Positions 11,101 through 21,870 of a stretch of DNA of 64,000 nucleotides are shown here, one piece after another. Position 1 is the stretch's first letter. The number at the start of each line of letters is the position of its first letter. The notes under the pieces are model-generated. The model saw nothing but the letters and a program-made list of their open reading frames with translations. It made no database searches and had not been told where the DNA came from. Location of the stretch: assembly GCA_977006965.1 (NCBI GenBank), contig OZ345369.1, positions 2,653,043 through 2,717,042 on the forward strand, in the 5' to 3' direction. Source of the stretch: Phymatolithon calcareum. Its lineage: Eukaryota; Rhodophyta; Florideophyceae; Hapalidiales. The position numbers and the translations under genes are program-made.

Positions 11101-12398
11101 GTAGATAAAAATTGAGGGACACTGGTTGAAGCTTCATCAAATGGGACACATGCAAGACGAACAGAGTTCAAAATCGCGTTGCAGAAGTCTGAATCACTTT
11201 CCCATTGATCATCATTCCGTATAGTCTGCGCAATAATTCAGATTTCAAAAACAGGAAAGCTCAAGGCTAGCTCGTGAAATGCGAATGGAAGATTCGAAGT
11301 TCAGTTCGAAGTTTCGATCTATTTTGATTGCGCAATGGCGAAAGGTGCAAAAACAGACAATTGAAAATAAAGAGATCACGGCACGGGAACGGGTGGAAAG
11401 ACTCGTTAAGCGAAGGGAAAACAAAGCAGTACTCACATGAAAACTGCAGAGATAATCGTGCTCCAACTGTTGACAAGTTCCGAAAATGTCGCAGTCATCC
11501 ATACATAGGAGATCTCAATCCATGCGTCAACTTCAAGTTAGCCTTAACGCCTCTAGAAAAATCCGTAGGACTCTCGCCAATTGGTATGCATGAGAAGCTG
11601 ATCGGTGAAAATGTGCTCGGGTGTGCGTGAGCCACCTGTTGGCCATTGTCTTTAACGTCACAGGCATCGTCGTAGAGATCGCACGACATGAATCAAGCGT
11701 TAACGCCCGTGCGGAAACCAAATGTTTCTGTACCTTGATACGTATGACTGCTGTAGACAGCTCCTTGGGTCGTGAGTCATGTAGTGCGGATGTTGTTGAG
11801 CGGACGACTGCAGACAGGGTCTTATACTGTACTGTACCCTTTCAGGAAACAGGGAAGCTACGAGCGGCTTTCGCTCGCCGCAGTTGCTCAATCTCTGCTA
11901 TTTTCTGTTATATTTCGACAGAATCAAATACTTCTTAAATATAGCATGAATGATAGCTGTAAATTACAGTTCTGTCCAACATATACAATACCTGTCAAAA
12001 CACCTTGGCAGAGGGCACACGCATGTGGTCCCCCACTTTGGCAGTGGATGGCATACTATTCAAGGAGCATTGTGCACTGAAGTGACATAGGTAGATAAGT
12101 AACGGAGATCACTCTGCTAGACCATTGATAGTCGAATATGACGGTGAGTTTTGTAGACCGGTCATCAGTCCAGCACCCTCGGGCATTTATCTTGTGCCAT
12201 TTCGAGACTGGATTGAAAAACTATTTTTCATCGTGTGCTGCGGCACTCGCTGTAGTGCACCGTTTTGCCTACGTGTATACATGTCCAGCGGTTTGACAGT
12301 GACAGCTGCAGTACACACTGCCTCTCGCGACCAGATCAGTTCTCTCCGGACCCCTCACATTCCAGCGAACGAGCGCAAACTATTTTTTCGCCATTGAC
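8110..12398. other. Gene-poor, decayed sequence
   Basis: About 4.3 kb in which I recognise no gene. Two stretches keep fairly open plus-strand frames with few stops (about 8854-9060 and 9481-9738; the latter includes SAMDEIPRITKINKSIVPDL), suggesting a decayed coding sequence of unknown family. A degenerate repeat with CAAGCCCARCAAGA and ATACCGA motifs recurs at about 10680, 10750 and 10788. Confidence 0.5.
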
Positions 12399-13136
12399 AT
12401 GCCCCCACCTAGTCCTACGCAGCATCAGAATCAAGGCGTAGGTGAGCTTGCGGTCCGTGGGACACAAGGTCAGCTTACCCAGTCCAGAACGCGCCTGTTT
12501 TCATCGAACGCCACTAGCGAACAGCTGGATATCCGTCCTCCCAATTCTACTGGACTGCAGATTCCTAGCGCCAGACCTCATCCAGAGGCCAGAGACATCA
12601 CTGCAAATCCAGCCGTTATGGCGCATCGTCCTGAAAATACTCGAAAAGAGCTTGAGGATTCTATACGGGCGCTTCCTGCCGAGGTTGCCATCGTTGATCA
12701 AATGATTGCCTTGCTCGGTCGTGTGAGGAACGACATAGCTGCAGATATTAACCGGAAGCACGAGGGAATTCAAACAGAAATAAGATTACTCCATGTTATC
12801 ATGGACAAGATGAACAAGTCCTTCCTCTGTTTTGCACTGCATGCTAATAGCATGGAGCTGGGACTTGCGTCAAAAAAGCGGAAAACATTGGAACCACCGT
12901 TTGAAAAAGAGCATCTCGATATTTTTCTAAACGCAGAGCAGGGCTTGGAAGAACAGCTCGTGTTTGTTGTCCTCATATCTGTCACGTCATTCGCATTGAA
13001 GCCTTTGTCTGGACCGCAGTACAATTCGCCGCATGATGCCGTATTCGGACACAATCGAGGGAAATTGCGGACTCGTCCGCGAAGGACTTCGGGGTTCGCC
13101 GATACCAAACTCGAGTGGAAACCTTGTGGTCTTTAG
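12399..13136 (+). CDS. Hypothetical protein, 245 residues
   Basis: An uninterrupted ORF starting with a Pro/Gln-rich, likely disordered N-terminus (residues 1-75), then a helical, coiled-coil-prone stretch (about residues 78-140, rich in Glu, Arg, Leu and Ile). It resembles no family I know. The last 50 residues are basic and less ordered, and the ORF may end early: a Cys/His-rich sequence (CSVCGREHRSPVSVHYCRLH) continues in another frame at about 13285-13350. It could be a small regulatory protein or part of a mobile element. Confidence 0.4.
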   Translation: MPPPSPTQHQNQGVGELAVRGTQGQLTQSRTRLFSSNATSEQLDIRPPNSTGLQIPSARPHPEARDITANPAVMAHRPENTRKELEDSIRALPAEVAIVDQMIALLGRVRNDIAADINRKHEGIQTEIRLLHVIMDKMNKSFLCFALHANSMELGLASKKRKTLEPPFEKEHLDIFLNAEQGLEEQLVFVVLISVTSFALKPLSGPQYNSPHDAVFGHNRGKLRTRPRRTSGFADTKLEWKPCGL

Positions 13137-13399
13137 TACTGTGGTTTGTGTTGGCACAAAAAGTTGGTGTAACCACAAGGTGGCTAGTGAATCAAGCGAC
13201 GAACTATTGGAGCAGTCCTGCTGCACACATACCCGCCTGGCTCAAGGCTTTTGGGAATTTCGCGGAAACGTAAAAAGTTGTAGAATGTGTAGTGTCTGTG
13301 GAAGAGAACACCGATCGCCCGTTTCTGTCCACTACTGCCGGCTCCACTGCATCGAGAGGATCATCTGGAAGTAGGGACCGGTCCTATACTGTTTCCGGG

Positions 13400-13588
13400 T
13401 GGGGGGAATGGCGCTAAGTCTGAGAAATAATTGAAAAATAGAATTAGTGGGGGGAATGGCGCTGAGATTATATGCGTTTGCGGGCCGTACGGGCATGCAT
13501 ACGAATACGGCCTGTATTCGACGGTGATTTTCAGCGCCATTCCCCCCAAAGTAAAAATTCACTAATTTTTTGTGTCGCCATTCCCCCC
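13400..13588. repeat. Four-copy motif element A
   Basis: The 14-mer GGGGGGAATGGCGC occurs twice in direct orientation (13401, 13449) and twice inverted (13533-13547 and, one base shorter, 13576-13588). The element spans 189 bp. The outer pair looks like terminal inverted repeats and the inner pair like internal copies of the same binding site. Elements at 55275-55455 and 61543-61731 share this layout with different motifs. Confidence 0.88.
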
Positions 13589-13602
13589 ACCTGCCAAATT
13601 CC

Positions 13603-14575
13603 GCTTGCAACCAAGTCTCCAGCACTCGAGCCTAATTTTTAGAAAATATTTCGCCGGTCGGCTCCAGGTGGCTCATTTTTTCACTTGCGCGCACAGTTGC
13701 GCGCCTGGTACAGTTCGAAAGCTCTCGCCGCGCGCTTTCCAACGGTACCAAGCGCGCAAGTGTGCGCGAACGGGAACATGGTGCGCCAGAACCCGGGAAA
13801 TGTTGCCCAAATATTATTAGAATATAGGAATCAAAATTTATGATAGCATAGCAGTCGTAACATACTAAATTTTATTTATTTTTGACGGGATTCCACGGAT
13901 TTCAGAGCACCAACTTTCCGTTCGCGCAGTGTTACGCTCTTGGTACCATTCGAAAGTTCTCATCAAGAGAAAGAGATTGGTACCAAGCGCGCAACTCTGC
14001 GCAGAGGGGAAGTTTGTGCGCGGAAACCGTGGAATCGTCCCAAAAGTATATAAAAAATAGGATTCTAAATTTAAATTGACATGGTACGGAAAAAAAATGT
14101 CCTCCAATTTGGCCCGCCAAAAATCAAAATCCTATTTTTTATATATTTTTGAATACACTCCACGGTTTTCAGCGCACCAACTTCCCGTTCGCGCAGAGTT
14201 ACGCGCTTGGTACCGTTCGAAAGGTCTCATTGAGAGGAAGTTATCGGTATCAAGTACGCAACTCTGCGCTGACGGGAAGTGGGTGCGCCGAAATCCGGGG
14301 AAACGGTCCAAAAATATATAGAAAATAGGATTCTAAATTTAAATTGACATGTTAGGGAAAAAAAATGTCCGCCAATTTGGCCCGCCAAAAATCAAAATCC
14401 TATTTTATATATAATTTTGGGCACACTCCCCGGTTTTCGGCGCACTAACTTCCCGTTCGCGCAGAATTGCGCGCTTAGTACCGATCTCTTCGTCTCGATT
14501 AGAACTTTCGAGCAGTACCAAGCGCGTAACTCTGCGCGGACGGGAAGTTTGTGCGCCAGATCCGCGCGCTGCTGC
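13603..14575. repeat. Array of four large hairpin repeats
   Basis: Four units of about 125-140 bp (roughly 13666-13790, 13893-14032, 14160-14299 and 14428-14564), each an imperfect palindrome. The left arm runs through GCGCACCAACTTCCCG and TACGCGCTTGGTACC, and the right arm is its reverse complement. The loop is variable (about 30 nt). AT-rich spacers between units carry CAAAATCCTATTTT-like sequence that is itself inverted across each spacer. Unit 1 recurs almost unchanged at 55607-55737. Confidence 0.85.
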
Positions 14576-14579
14576 GAAA

Positions 14580-15178
14580 AAGTATGTGAAAAAGTAATTT
14601 GGTCTCGAATCTGATTGGTAATTTATATATCATTCATAATAATTTTGAGCATAATTGTCATTGGCTGTAATCACATTGGGCAGGCCAATAATATGCTGCC
14701 ATAGGGAATCGATGTGTGCAAGGTTACATTTTGTTCCGCCAATAATATTTCGCCATAAGACTTATACGAGCAACTGTAAACTGTACTCAATTGTTATTTA
14801 TTTCAATCTTTTGATTATGAATAATTTGTGATATTTATATAACGTTATTAGAAAAGGGTCGTTAAGTATAAGTAAATTATAACAGACACGTGTCTTGCAA
14901 TACATTGCGGAATGTTGGGAAAACGTAATTCTCTAAGTTCATTTGCATGATGCAAAATATCTCAGCTTGAGGAGAGGTTGCAATTGACCGTGAGTAACAC
15001 GCATAGTGAGGGCTGTATTGTAAGAAAGTGGCGAGCGAAAGACAAGCCAAGGACGAAGGCGGTGAACCAGGTTGACGAGGAGAAAGTAGATGAAACGGAA
15101 GAGAATTAGCTGGAACGCGCAATGTAGACAACTCTGAGCGGGCAACTCCTTCGGCCAATAAGTCAAGCACTGGGCTGT
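14580..15178. other. AT-rich intergenic sequence
   Basis: No gene, repeat or RNA recognised. Minus-strand ORFs across 14877-15427 are Ser/Pro-rich and look like shadows. Confidence 0.5.
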
Positions 15179-15546
15179 TGCCAACACAGGAAATAGAATG
15201 CAGCTTGAGATTGGAGAAAAAGCTTTCTGGGATACCGTTGACACTCTACTAGAAGCAGTGGAAGAGGAGATGATGTGGAAGGTGTTGTTGGACAGTGTCG
15301 GAAAGGAAAAAAATATCGGCGGGGAAGGGACTGAGTAAGATATCTCTGAGAACGAGGATCTGGGAATATATGAAGCAGGTATATGAATCGAAACGTTTTC
15401 AAGACGAGGCCATGAAAGGTTTGGCATCTTTAATTATGGAAACCGCAGACACGTTGAGAGCAGCTGAATTAGGGAGTCGGGTTGTAGCTGAAATGGAGGG
15501 ACATGGGGTGCAGGAGCCACAGACAGCTCTCAAGAAGAATGCTTAA
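15179..15546 (+). pseudogene. Possible small helical protein, broken frame
   Basis: Plus-strand frames between about 15198 and 15546 read as charged, helix-favouring peptide: LEAVEEEMMWKVLLDSVGKE in one frame, then from 15295 an 83-residue ORF with WEYMKQVYESKRFQDEAMKG. One frame change joins them. No family recognised. The amphipathic character argues for real ancestry, but nothing supports a function. Confidence 0.3.
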
Positions 15547-16159
15547 AGCAAGTTTACGCCAACGAAGGAGGCATCGCTCATCTTGGTGGCGAGGGGAAGA
15601 GATCCATTGCCGCTATTCGTATGGCCGTTGAGCAACATTTACAAAAACGGAGGCCCGATGTATCCGTATCTGCGCTTACCATAACGAAACTAGCAGTATT
15701 ATCCAAATGGGAAGAGGCTGACCAGATGAAATCATACTTTACAGCGACAACGAGTCTACATGGCACTGAATGATACACGTGCGTCGCTGCTGTCCAGCCA
15801 GAATTTTGACATCGATAACGAGTGTACATGCCATGGCATGCTACAGCTCGTATCAGTACTGCAGAAGGATGACGCGACAACATTTCGAACGTTCGCTTTC
15901 ATACTTTTTCAACAATTTTCTTTCTTCCGTTCTTTGAACCGCGCATTGTCTTCTTCCACCCTATGTGTGTTCGGAGCGTTATCAAATACAGTTGATGAAA
16001 CACACGTGGCGCCCTAGCACGTCCCTTCGCGTTAAATGGGTTCTTTTCAGAAACCTATCGAGTAGATTAAGATAAAGACCGTCAATATTATTAACGTCAA
16101 GGCAGGGAAGGCAGACAAAGACTCTCGTTCCTCTCGAATAGTTGTATCGAGTCCCAGCT

Positions 16160-16785
16160 GGCAAAGTACTGTACCTCGAACGCCGGCTTACCGTACTCGT
16201 GGTCGAACATCTTCTTCGCCAAGCGACCAGTTCTCGGTTCCAGTGTCAACCACAAGCACACGAGAAGGACACATAAACCTCAACACAAGCAAAAGAAGCT
16301 CTGAACGCCCTATTCCGGGCTCTGTCGCCTACGCCCTGCAAGGTTCTTGGGACCAAGCTTCGCAAGAAGGGCTTAATGTCATTACGCCAGACTGTGCGCC
16401 AAGCACTTTTGTTCATGGAGTGCCATGGTTCGAGCACCAAGTTCTTTGTACAAGAGGACGAAGGATTCCCCGTCATTTGTGAAATGTTTGAACTATACAC
16501 AGAGAAATTATATCCGAAAAATGGGGCCACGAGTTCCACACGCCGTATGACTGCTTAATGAAAATGTTCCCTCAAGTACACCTCCGAAAAATTGTTGCTT
16601 TGTCGTCCGCTACGCTGAAACGAATCGGAAAAAAAGAGACTACCGTGACAGAGCTTCTTAAGTTTTTTGGAGTACTGGTTCTCATGACAAGGTTTGAGTT
16701 CGGCGCGAAGAGGGACTTATGAATGTCTACCAGGCCGAACAAGTATATCCCAGCTCCTTCATTTTCAAACCAAGCGGCGAAATGA
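16160..16785 (+). pseudogene. PiggyBac-like transposase fragment
   Basis: N-terminal part of a PiggyBac/DDE_Tnp_1_7 transposase. The clearest frame (16564-16785) reads VTELLKFFGVLVLMTRFEFG, then an in-frame TGA, then NKYIPAPSF, matching the family pattern of a helix with a Leu-rich core followed by LW...KYIPAP.FG. Upstream frames (16243-16482 and 16376-16558) probably hold the N-terminal region after frameshifts. The catalytic Asp residues are not present: the sequence runs into purine-rich repeats at about 16790. Not functional. Confidence 0.68.
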
Positions 16786-16789
16786 GTAG

Positions 16790-17450
16790 CCGCAGAGTGA
16801 GACGGAGGGATGGAAAGGGGAGTGTCACAAGAGGCGTACCAGTGGCCACGGCGTGACACAAAAGAAAAAAGCTGACTGAAACAAGGAACGTCAGGTGAAG
16901 CAAGGGACGAGAACGACAGAAGGGGGAGGGAGTCGTAAAATTAGAGTGACACAGAAGACGCACCAGGCGTAAGGGAGTGACGCAGGGGTGTAAGGAGTGG
17001 GCTTGAGGGATACAGGGGAGGTTCAAGAAGGGTAGAATAGGAAAATGGAGATGGACAAAACGGGAGCAAAGGTAGAAGGTGAGTGGTACGAGGGTCGTAC
17101 TAACGGAAAGAGAGCGTGACAAAGTTCGGCAAGGAGTAAGTTGGGAGAAACGCAAAGAGGTAAAGGGGAGTGACAACAAGGGCACAAGGGGTATAAGCGA
17201 TGTGCCAAGAAGGGCAAAGGGGAAAAAGGGTCGAGCAAAAGTGATGAAATGGAAGTGATGGAAAACGCGGAAGGGGTAAAGCGAGAGCGACACGAGGGGC
17301 GTATCGAGGGCAGCGGAGTGATGAAATTGTGGAAAGTAGTAGGCGGAGAGTGGCACATAGCGTGAATAGGAAAAATCCAGAGTGGCACAGGGCGGATGGA
17401 GGAGGAACGAGAGAGCTGATACACAGGACGCGAGTAATTACAAGTGTGGC
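16790..17450. repeat. Purine-rich degenerate repeat block
   Basis: About 660 bp of strongly purine-biased plus strand with recurring GGAGTGACA, GGGGCGTA and AAAGGGGA motifs at irregular spacing, like an old minisatellite. The long minus-strand Pro/Ser/Leu ORFs here (16727-17424) come from this bias. Confidence 0.6.
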
Positions 17451-18130
17451 GGATCAGTAGGGGAAGAGTGAAATTTGGGGGTGACGGAGTGCAGACCAGT
17501 GACGCATGGAGCGGAGCAAGGACACGAGGTGGAACGTTAGGCAGATCAGGACACGGGATTCACACGAAGAGCGAACAAGGGTTGGCGGAGGGTAAATATG
17601 CAATACACGGAGACGGGAGGGGGACGGGGAAGGACACTAAATTGGAGGAAGAGATCTTTTGTTTAAGTTCTCCATACTTTGCAGCCTTCATTTCCTATCT
17701 TTTGCATAGGCGCGAAGCGCCGACAGCGTGTATAGAAACTAGTTAAGGTGTCGTGCTTGTGTAATTAAAAGAGATCGAATGTGTTCAATCATCCACTCCT
17801 TTCTGATGACCGTCTCCGCCAATACGTTTTCGTCGACAGTTCGCTCGGAAAGATTTTTTAATTTTATCGCTAGTTTACTCCAGCCGTGACAATGAAGAGG
17901 AAGACTGTAGACGATGAAGTGCGGGATGTCGAACCCAGGGTCTTAGTGAGAGGAGTGTCAAAATATGAACTACGTTTAAAACCATTACACTAAAGATATT
18001 TTCTCATACTGAAAATCACACGGGGATGGAATAGGATGGCTACGAAAAACCTAATTTTTAAAAATATTTCTGTGGTTGTTTAGTTTAAATAGTGCAAGAT
18101 CTTCTAAAGGCAAATGTATGCGCATCGTTG
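17451..18130. other. Intergenic, with a tRNA-like relic at 17925-17998 (minus)
   Basis: No protein gene seen. On the minus strand 17925-17998 reads TTAGTGTAATGG followed by GGGTTCGACATCCC, which resemble the A and B boxes of a tRNA. The acceptor ends do not pair and the anticodon arm is poor, so at best it is a tRNA pseudogene or SINE head. Confidence 0.3.
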
Positions 18131-18134
18131 TGTC

Positions 18135-18226
18135 ACCCAGAACACATTTCTGTGCTCTACACGCAGGGAAGAAATCCTTTGAATGTACTTCCTTCCGGCG
18201 TGTAGAGCATGGAAATGCGTTCTGGG
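18135..18226. repeat. 92-bp imperfect hairpin
   Basis: CCCAGAAC at 18135 and GTTCTGGG ending at 18226 begin a stem in which 26 of the outer 29 positions match, with the next bases pairing loosely. Two of the three mismatches would be G-U pairs in RNA. Confidence 0.85.
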
Positions 18227-18503
18227 CAGATTACATGACTGATATAGCTGACAGCTCAGATGACCTCGTTTGTTTCCCGTGTATCCCGCACAAGTATCGT
18301 GACAGGGACTTGTGAGGTTTGCACCATTATAAAATCCAATGTGTGTAGCGACTCGGTTGTGCACAAAGCCGAACAAATATTCTTGTCTTGCGTTAGCTCT
18401 TCTGCTGGATCTGGATCATCCCGCGTAGGAAGAATTTCTTCTGTTGGATCATGTTCAGGGAATTTGAAAACATATCGTCTGGCTTTCAGCTTGTTCGCCT
18501 CTT

Positions 18504-18570
18504 CATTTTTCCGCATCCAGGTTGTCTGCAGGGCATGAGGCCCTGCAGACAACCTGGATGCGGAAAAATG
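18504..18570. repeat. Perfect 31-bp hairpin with 5-nt loop
   Basis: The arms 18504-18534 and 18540-18570 are exact reverse complements separated by ATGAG. It lies at one end of a minus-strand 110-residue ORF (18256-18588) of unknown identity. Exact symmetry suggests recent origin, a folded-RNA gene or an assembly fold-back. Confidence 0.95.
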
Positions 18571-18926
18571 AACAGTAATACTGCTCAAACGTGGTTCGAA
18601 GAGTAATATTTGCAGCAGGACGTTCGATCAATTATAGAATATGAAAAAGTCGATAGAAGAACGACTTTTCAATTGTGGCGATCTAATACGTTTGATTCAG
18701 TTTTGACCTCCACTTTGTCTTTACTTTTGGCATTATCGTTCTCCTCTTGACCGCAGAGGTCGACAATCTCGCTCGAGGCAACAACGGCGTCAGAATCTGT
18801 CAGCGGAGGATACATTTTTAATATTCATTCCGTTTAAAGTTTGCAATCACTCAATACACACCAAATTGTCTTTCTGACGCTTGTGATCTTTGGAGAAGTG
18901 GAGCTGTTTTTAGTCTCGTATGCAGC

Positions 18927-19972
18927 ATGGATGCCGTGAATGCTTTTTTGAACTACTTTCAAATTCGAAGCGCCGCTGGCACGGTTATGTGCAAGGCAAA
19001 TCACCTGAATACTCTTGCACGATTCGCTGATATTCACTTTAAGAAGACCCCTGGCGACTGGAAAATGGAGCGCGGAGCTTTGTCTGCGGTGGCGGAGTTT
19101 GTTCGTAGCGTCTCCCGCGCGAACAAGAGCGAGAGTAGACGCCAAGCGTAGGTTCGGCAACGCGCGGACGAAAGAGCCCTGACGGGAAAGTTTATTCTAC
19201 CCCAGGACTTCTCGCGATTCAGAGCTGCTGCACTTGAAACATGCAAGAGCATGATGAGCTTAGTGCGGAGCCAGATTTCCGAGAATGGATCCTCTTCTTC
19301 TTTGAAAAGCGAACCCTTTGTCCAAAAATGGTCAATTCATTTTCTTTGCCTGCTGATGCTGTTCGGTTGCGGACAGCGACCGCAGGTTTTCACTTTGCTC
19401 GAAACCCCAGAACAGTTGGAAATTCCAAATCTTGTCCGACAATGCCGCCAAGATAAGTGCTTCGAAGTGAAATTGAGCAATGAAAAGCGGCAACGAGGTA
19501 TCGAACTCCCTCATGTCCTTTTACCTAAGTCGGTTCTAAAGTTCGTCAAGTTCCAGATCCGTTATATTTTGCCGGAGTTGTACGAAAAGTTTGAAATTCT
19601 AGACGATGATCTCAGGCGTCGTTTTTTACTTTTGAACACGCGAAGTGGAAAGTTGATGGCGTCGTTTAGCGTGTCCGTTACTCTCCGTCGATGGATTAAG
19701 CAGCAAGATCCAGATTTTGGCGAAATTACGGCCATGAGCTTGCGCGCAAGCTTTGCAACAATATCGGTACAGAAGCACCGTCAAGGAACTATGCTCTCCC
19801 ACCTTTCCCAAGAAGAGTTCATCAAAACCTTGCCAAGCTGATGAATACATCTGAGCAGCAGCTTCGGGAAACCTATGTCGCCAGTGAGCACCAAGATTTC
19901 ACGACCTGCGCCAAGATCGTTGCGGCGAGTGCTATGACGGACAACGAGAACGACTCGGAATCCGACTCCTAG
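18927..19972 (+). pseudogene. Crypton-like tyrosine recombinase
   Basis: A tyrosine recombinase of the Crypton type, enzymes that insert circular DNA through a phosphotyrosine link. The N-terminal core-binding part (18927-19150) reads VNAFLNYFQIRSAAGT and is separated by an in-frame TAG from a second part. The catalytic half shows IELPHVLLPKSVLKFV, then MSLRASFATI (the HxLR-type box with the second Arg), and LMNTSEQQLRETYVASE with the probable nucleophilic Tyr. The last segment is in another frame from 19841, so one stop and at least one frameshift inactivate it. It ends at a TAG after an acidic tail (19970-19972). Confidence 0.75.
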
Positions 19973-21088
19973 GATGTCTGCATTGACATTGCTCCTTCCT
20001 TTTCTCGAATAGGATGCGACGATGATGATTTTGATGCGACGAACAGTTGTCACGAGACTTTTAAGAACTCAAATTCGTCATAGATTCATACTTTCGATTA
20101 ATGGGAATTTGGAAATCTCTTTTGATCCTCTCTTGATTTGTTCTGATAAATTTGTTTTCATCTTCTATAGATTAGTTTTTACGCGCGCTGATCGAGCTAT
20201 TCTCTGCTGTAAATTTGGGGTGTTGTTTTCTCTATTGGGTACGATCGAAGGCGTGATGTTGTGATCTCAGAAGAGATATTGAAAGAATCTGTTAAGGTTC
20301 ATGCATATTCTTTCAAACGTCAATGAAATGGATATTTTCGAAAGAACTTTCTACTTCCTAGAGGAATTTGTGCACATAAGTGACTTCAAGTTTACTATTA
20401 CTGTCAATCAACAATTTTGGTTCAAAAAATGTTTGCATATCACTGGGAGCGCGATTTATCTTGGCGAAATACTTTTTCAATGTTTGAATTATTACCTGTA
20501 CGTTACTATGAGACTCAGAACAACAAATGGATGTCGTCAAAACGTGTAGAAGCAATTCGGTGTTAAACCGTTGCAAAGAAAAAGGTGACTCTTTGAAGAA
20601 ACACACGTGGCATTTGTCTCGCGGCGAGAATAGCAATATTTTCGATTCAATATGTGTCTGAAGCGAGATTTTTTGAACAACGATATGATGGTCCTCGTCT
20701 TATGTACGTGGAATACGTGTCATTCCCTTCAGAGAGCTCTATTTGCCATCATTGACGAAAAAGATCTGCATCTGAGGTCCTGACGGTGACAATGACATGG
20801 CACATTTTTACGGGTAGCTCTCTTTGGAGAGCTCTATTTGCCTGCACGGAAGTTCTCGTCCCAGCACTCTCAACTTGTCCTCGATTGATTTGTAACCTTG
20901 TCTGAGCGTTGTTTAAACTGTGACATTGTAACCGCTGCATGCCGTTCTCGACTTAAACTTTAAAAGTGTAGCGCGATTGTGTCTCAAGTCTCTTATCAGC
21001 AGCCTCGCGGCAGCGGTCCACGTAAGAAGATGTATTCCGTGTGGGGAACGGTTTGAAGTACCATTTAACAGCCAGCATTCTGTGCATT
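19973..21088. other. Intergenic with a dispersed repeat
   Basis: No gene recognised. A segment at about 20600-20745 (containing TATGATGG and GTACGTGG) resembles one at 23686-23780. GAGAGCTCTATTTGCC occurs twice (about 20731 and 20827). Confidence 0.45.
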
Positions 21089-21860
21089 CGCGATTTGAGT
21101 AACACGGTCGTGTTGGTGCGCCCTTGCTATTCACTATTCCTCTCATCCTTGCGCGCCACCTTACTTTTCTGAGACCGGTCGAGCTTCTAGCTCATCAGAT
21201 CGTGTTGTTTCAAGTAGGAAATTTCACTTTCTGCGTAGTGAAGTTCTTCTGCAATACCGTTGCAATTTGGCTTTTTGTCAATTTCACGTTTCATCAATAC
21301 GTTCTCCACTGTGACTAGCCCCTTGGCATTCATTCCAATATCTCAAAGGCGTAGGATAATTTCGTTCTCTTTTGAGATTCTTTTCAACGTGGAGTGTTCC
21401 GTGACACCCGTGTTGTCAACGGTCGTACACAGGTATTCCAGACGTCCTGTTTCATGGAGTTCTGCCACTGTTAGCTGGAATTTTGGCTAGAATAACCCGG
21501 AGTAGACAAGGCCTTCGCATTTTCCCTCCTTTGTGTTCCACTTCATACCGTTCTCCCTAGCCCATCGAGGAGCCATAGAATTCCGTCTGAGTTTATCTCT
21601 TTCCTTTGAACATCGTCGGAAGACAGGATTGCGGGTTACTTTGACATATGCCGTGATTCATTCTCGATCTGCACGGCAAATGTGTCCATGAACATGCCGT
21701 AGAGAATCGGACTTAGCGGGAAGCCCTGTGTCGCGAAATATCAGTTTCGCTCTTATTATTGAGACTGGCTAGGGGTACTCGCAATGAGAAACTAAGGAGC
21801 CAGTATGTCCTTGTCGAGGTCAAAGGTCAAGGACCTTATCACTCGGTATTGTTGTGAAGC
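21089..21860 (-). pseudogene. LINE reverse transcriptase fragment, left part
   Basis: Non-LTR retrotransposon relic on the minus strand. It contains LPLSPILYGMFMDTFAVQIE (palm entry), SSDDVQRKEINSD as a decayed catalytic region, and WARENGMKWNTKEGKCEGLV, the block that follows the active site in many LINE RTs. The MULE at 21871-22819 interrupts it; the remaining upstream part lies at 22830-23465. Confidence 0.75.
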
Positions 21861-21870
21861 AAATTTCAAT

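Noticed and set aside
13603-14575. CRISPR array
   Set aside because: The units are long palindromes with AT-rich spacers that are themselves repeated, the DNA is eukaryotic, and no cas genes are present.
16727-17424. Long Pro/Ser/Leu-rich minus-strand ORFs
   Set aside because: They result from purine bias of the plus strand; there is no domain and two frames overlap.
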